Positions 63,555 to 64,000 of a stretch of 64,000 nucleotides of DNA are shown piece by piece; position 1 is the stretch's first letter; every line of letters begins with the position of its first letter. The DNA is from Bacteroidota bacterium (GTDB taxonomy: Bacteria; Bacteroidota; Bacteroidia; Flavobacteriales_D; Crocinitomicaceae): assembly GCA_016866255.1 (NCBI GenBank), contig VGMY01000007.1, forward strand, positions 1-64,000, in the 5' to 3' direction. Made by a program: the position numbers and the translations under genes. Under the pieces are notes generated by a model. The model saw only the letters and a list, made by a program, of their open reading frames with translations, searched no databases and was not told the origin of the DNA.

Positions 63555-64000
63555 TCATTCAAATTCTGCATTGAGAATCTTAAATACTTCCTCAATGGTT
63601 TCTTTTTCTAAATCAGTTCTTTTCACCAACTCCTCAACAGACATGTCTAAAACCGCCTTTGCGGTGTCGCAACCAACGGCTTTCAGTTCGTCAATAATCC
63701 AACCGTCAATTTCGTCGACAAACTCTTCTAAATCTACGTCTTCAATGTCCGATTCTCCCTCGCGATACACATCAATCTCGTAACCCACGAGTTTTCCAGC
63801 AAGTTTGATGTTATTACCTCCACGTCCAATGGCCAGCGACACTTGATCGGGCTTTAAGAAAACTTTAACCCTTTTATCCTCCTCATGAATTTCCATGGAA
63901 GTGATTTTCGCAGGGGAAAGCGCTCTTTGAATAAGTAACTGACGATTTGAGGTATAATTGATCACGTCGATGTTCTCGTTCTTGAGTTCCCTCACAATTC
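63555..64000 (-). CDS. nusA: Transcription factor NusA, C-terminal part (gene continues beyond window)
   Basis: The 3' end of nusA, cut by the right edge. The frame stays open to base 64000; the GTG at 63993-63995 is internal (…IVRELKNENIDVINY). The KH region continues with LIQRALSPAKI and VSLAIGRGGNNIKLAGKL (GxxG loop IGRGGNN), and the end carries an acidic helical segment (VDLEEFVDEIDGWII) and a helix-hairpin-like tail. NusA modulates RNA polymerase pausing and termination. Short distance to infB suggests co-transcription. Confidence 0.93.
   Translation of the reverse strand, partial: IVRELKNENIDVINYTSNRQLLIQRALSPAKITSMEIHEEDKRVKVFLKPDQVSLAIGRGGNNIKLAGKLVGYEIDVYREGESDIEDVDLEEFVDEIDGWIIDELKAVGCDTAKAVLDMSVEELVKRTDLEKETIEEVFKILNAEFE

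Overview
The window is chromosomal DNA from a member of the Bacteroidota, most likely Flavobacteriales and possibly near Crocinitomicaceae/Fluviicola; the lower rank is inference. The evidence is: several secreted proteins with type IX secretion (T9SS) type A C-terminal domains; a CHU_C-like gliding-associated C-terminal domain beside a PorP/SprF protein; the lipoprotein SprE/PorW; a MurF-alanine racemase fusion typical of the phylum; a bacterial GH3-family protein; and repeated matches to the phylum's TAnnTTTG -7 promoter motif. There is no rRNA, CRISPR array, intact insertion sequence or prophage.

Layout. 1-2.4 kb: two secreted proteins (T9SS tail; FISUMP domain) and the 3' part of a TlpA-like thioredoxin gene that has lost its 5' half. 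2.7-4.5 kb: an RRM RNA-binding protein, xseB and purM. 4.6-5.1 kb: tRNA-Ser(GCT), tRNA-Pro(TGG) and tRNA-Arg(TCT), with a 68-bp duplication of the tRNA-Ser 3' end, followed at 5.15-5.7 kb by five tandem copies of a structured 110-121-bp non-coding repeat. 5.8-15.6 kb: the most unusual region. Two collagen-like surface proteins, one with a C-terminal S74-type intramolecular chaperone, are flanked by two divergently transcribed arrays of eleven small secreted paralogues. Most share a mature N-terminus GNLQFNQV, two 'PAG' motifs and a C-terminus EFNI(I/V)P, and most are joined by 4-bp stop/start overlaps. I do not recognise a described family for them; this is the best candidate for an undescribed system.

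15.6-28.7 kb: dtd, rsgA, a secreted M12B-like metalloprotease, aroE, paaZ, mfd, fbp and a tandem universal stress protein. 28.8-39.9 kb: a GH3 protein, PorP/SprF, a large CotH/lamin-tail protein with calcium-binding repeats, a lipoprotein plus a DUF2490 outer-membrane protein, a 1272-residue sensor joining a beta-propeller, adenylate cyclase and HD domain, and ferritin. 40-48 kb: SDR enzymes, small hypotheticals, murF-alr, tdk, an M28 peptidase, an AtpZ-like protein and a bactofilin. 48-64 kb: sprE/porW, yebC, engB, a CarH-like MerR/B12 regulator, leuS, two glycosyltransferases, a LysM lytic transglycosylase, gatA, tatA, infB and the 3' part of nusA.

How the genes relate. The cell-surface theme is strong: T9SS parts (SprE/PorW, PorP/SprF) sit in the same window as likely T9SS cargo (metalloprotease, CotH protein, small T9SS proteins). 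The housekeeping genes are compact, with many 1-40-bp overlaps and very short leaders. Promoter calls are matches of an 8-mer by eye and are tentative.
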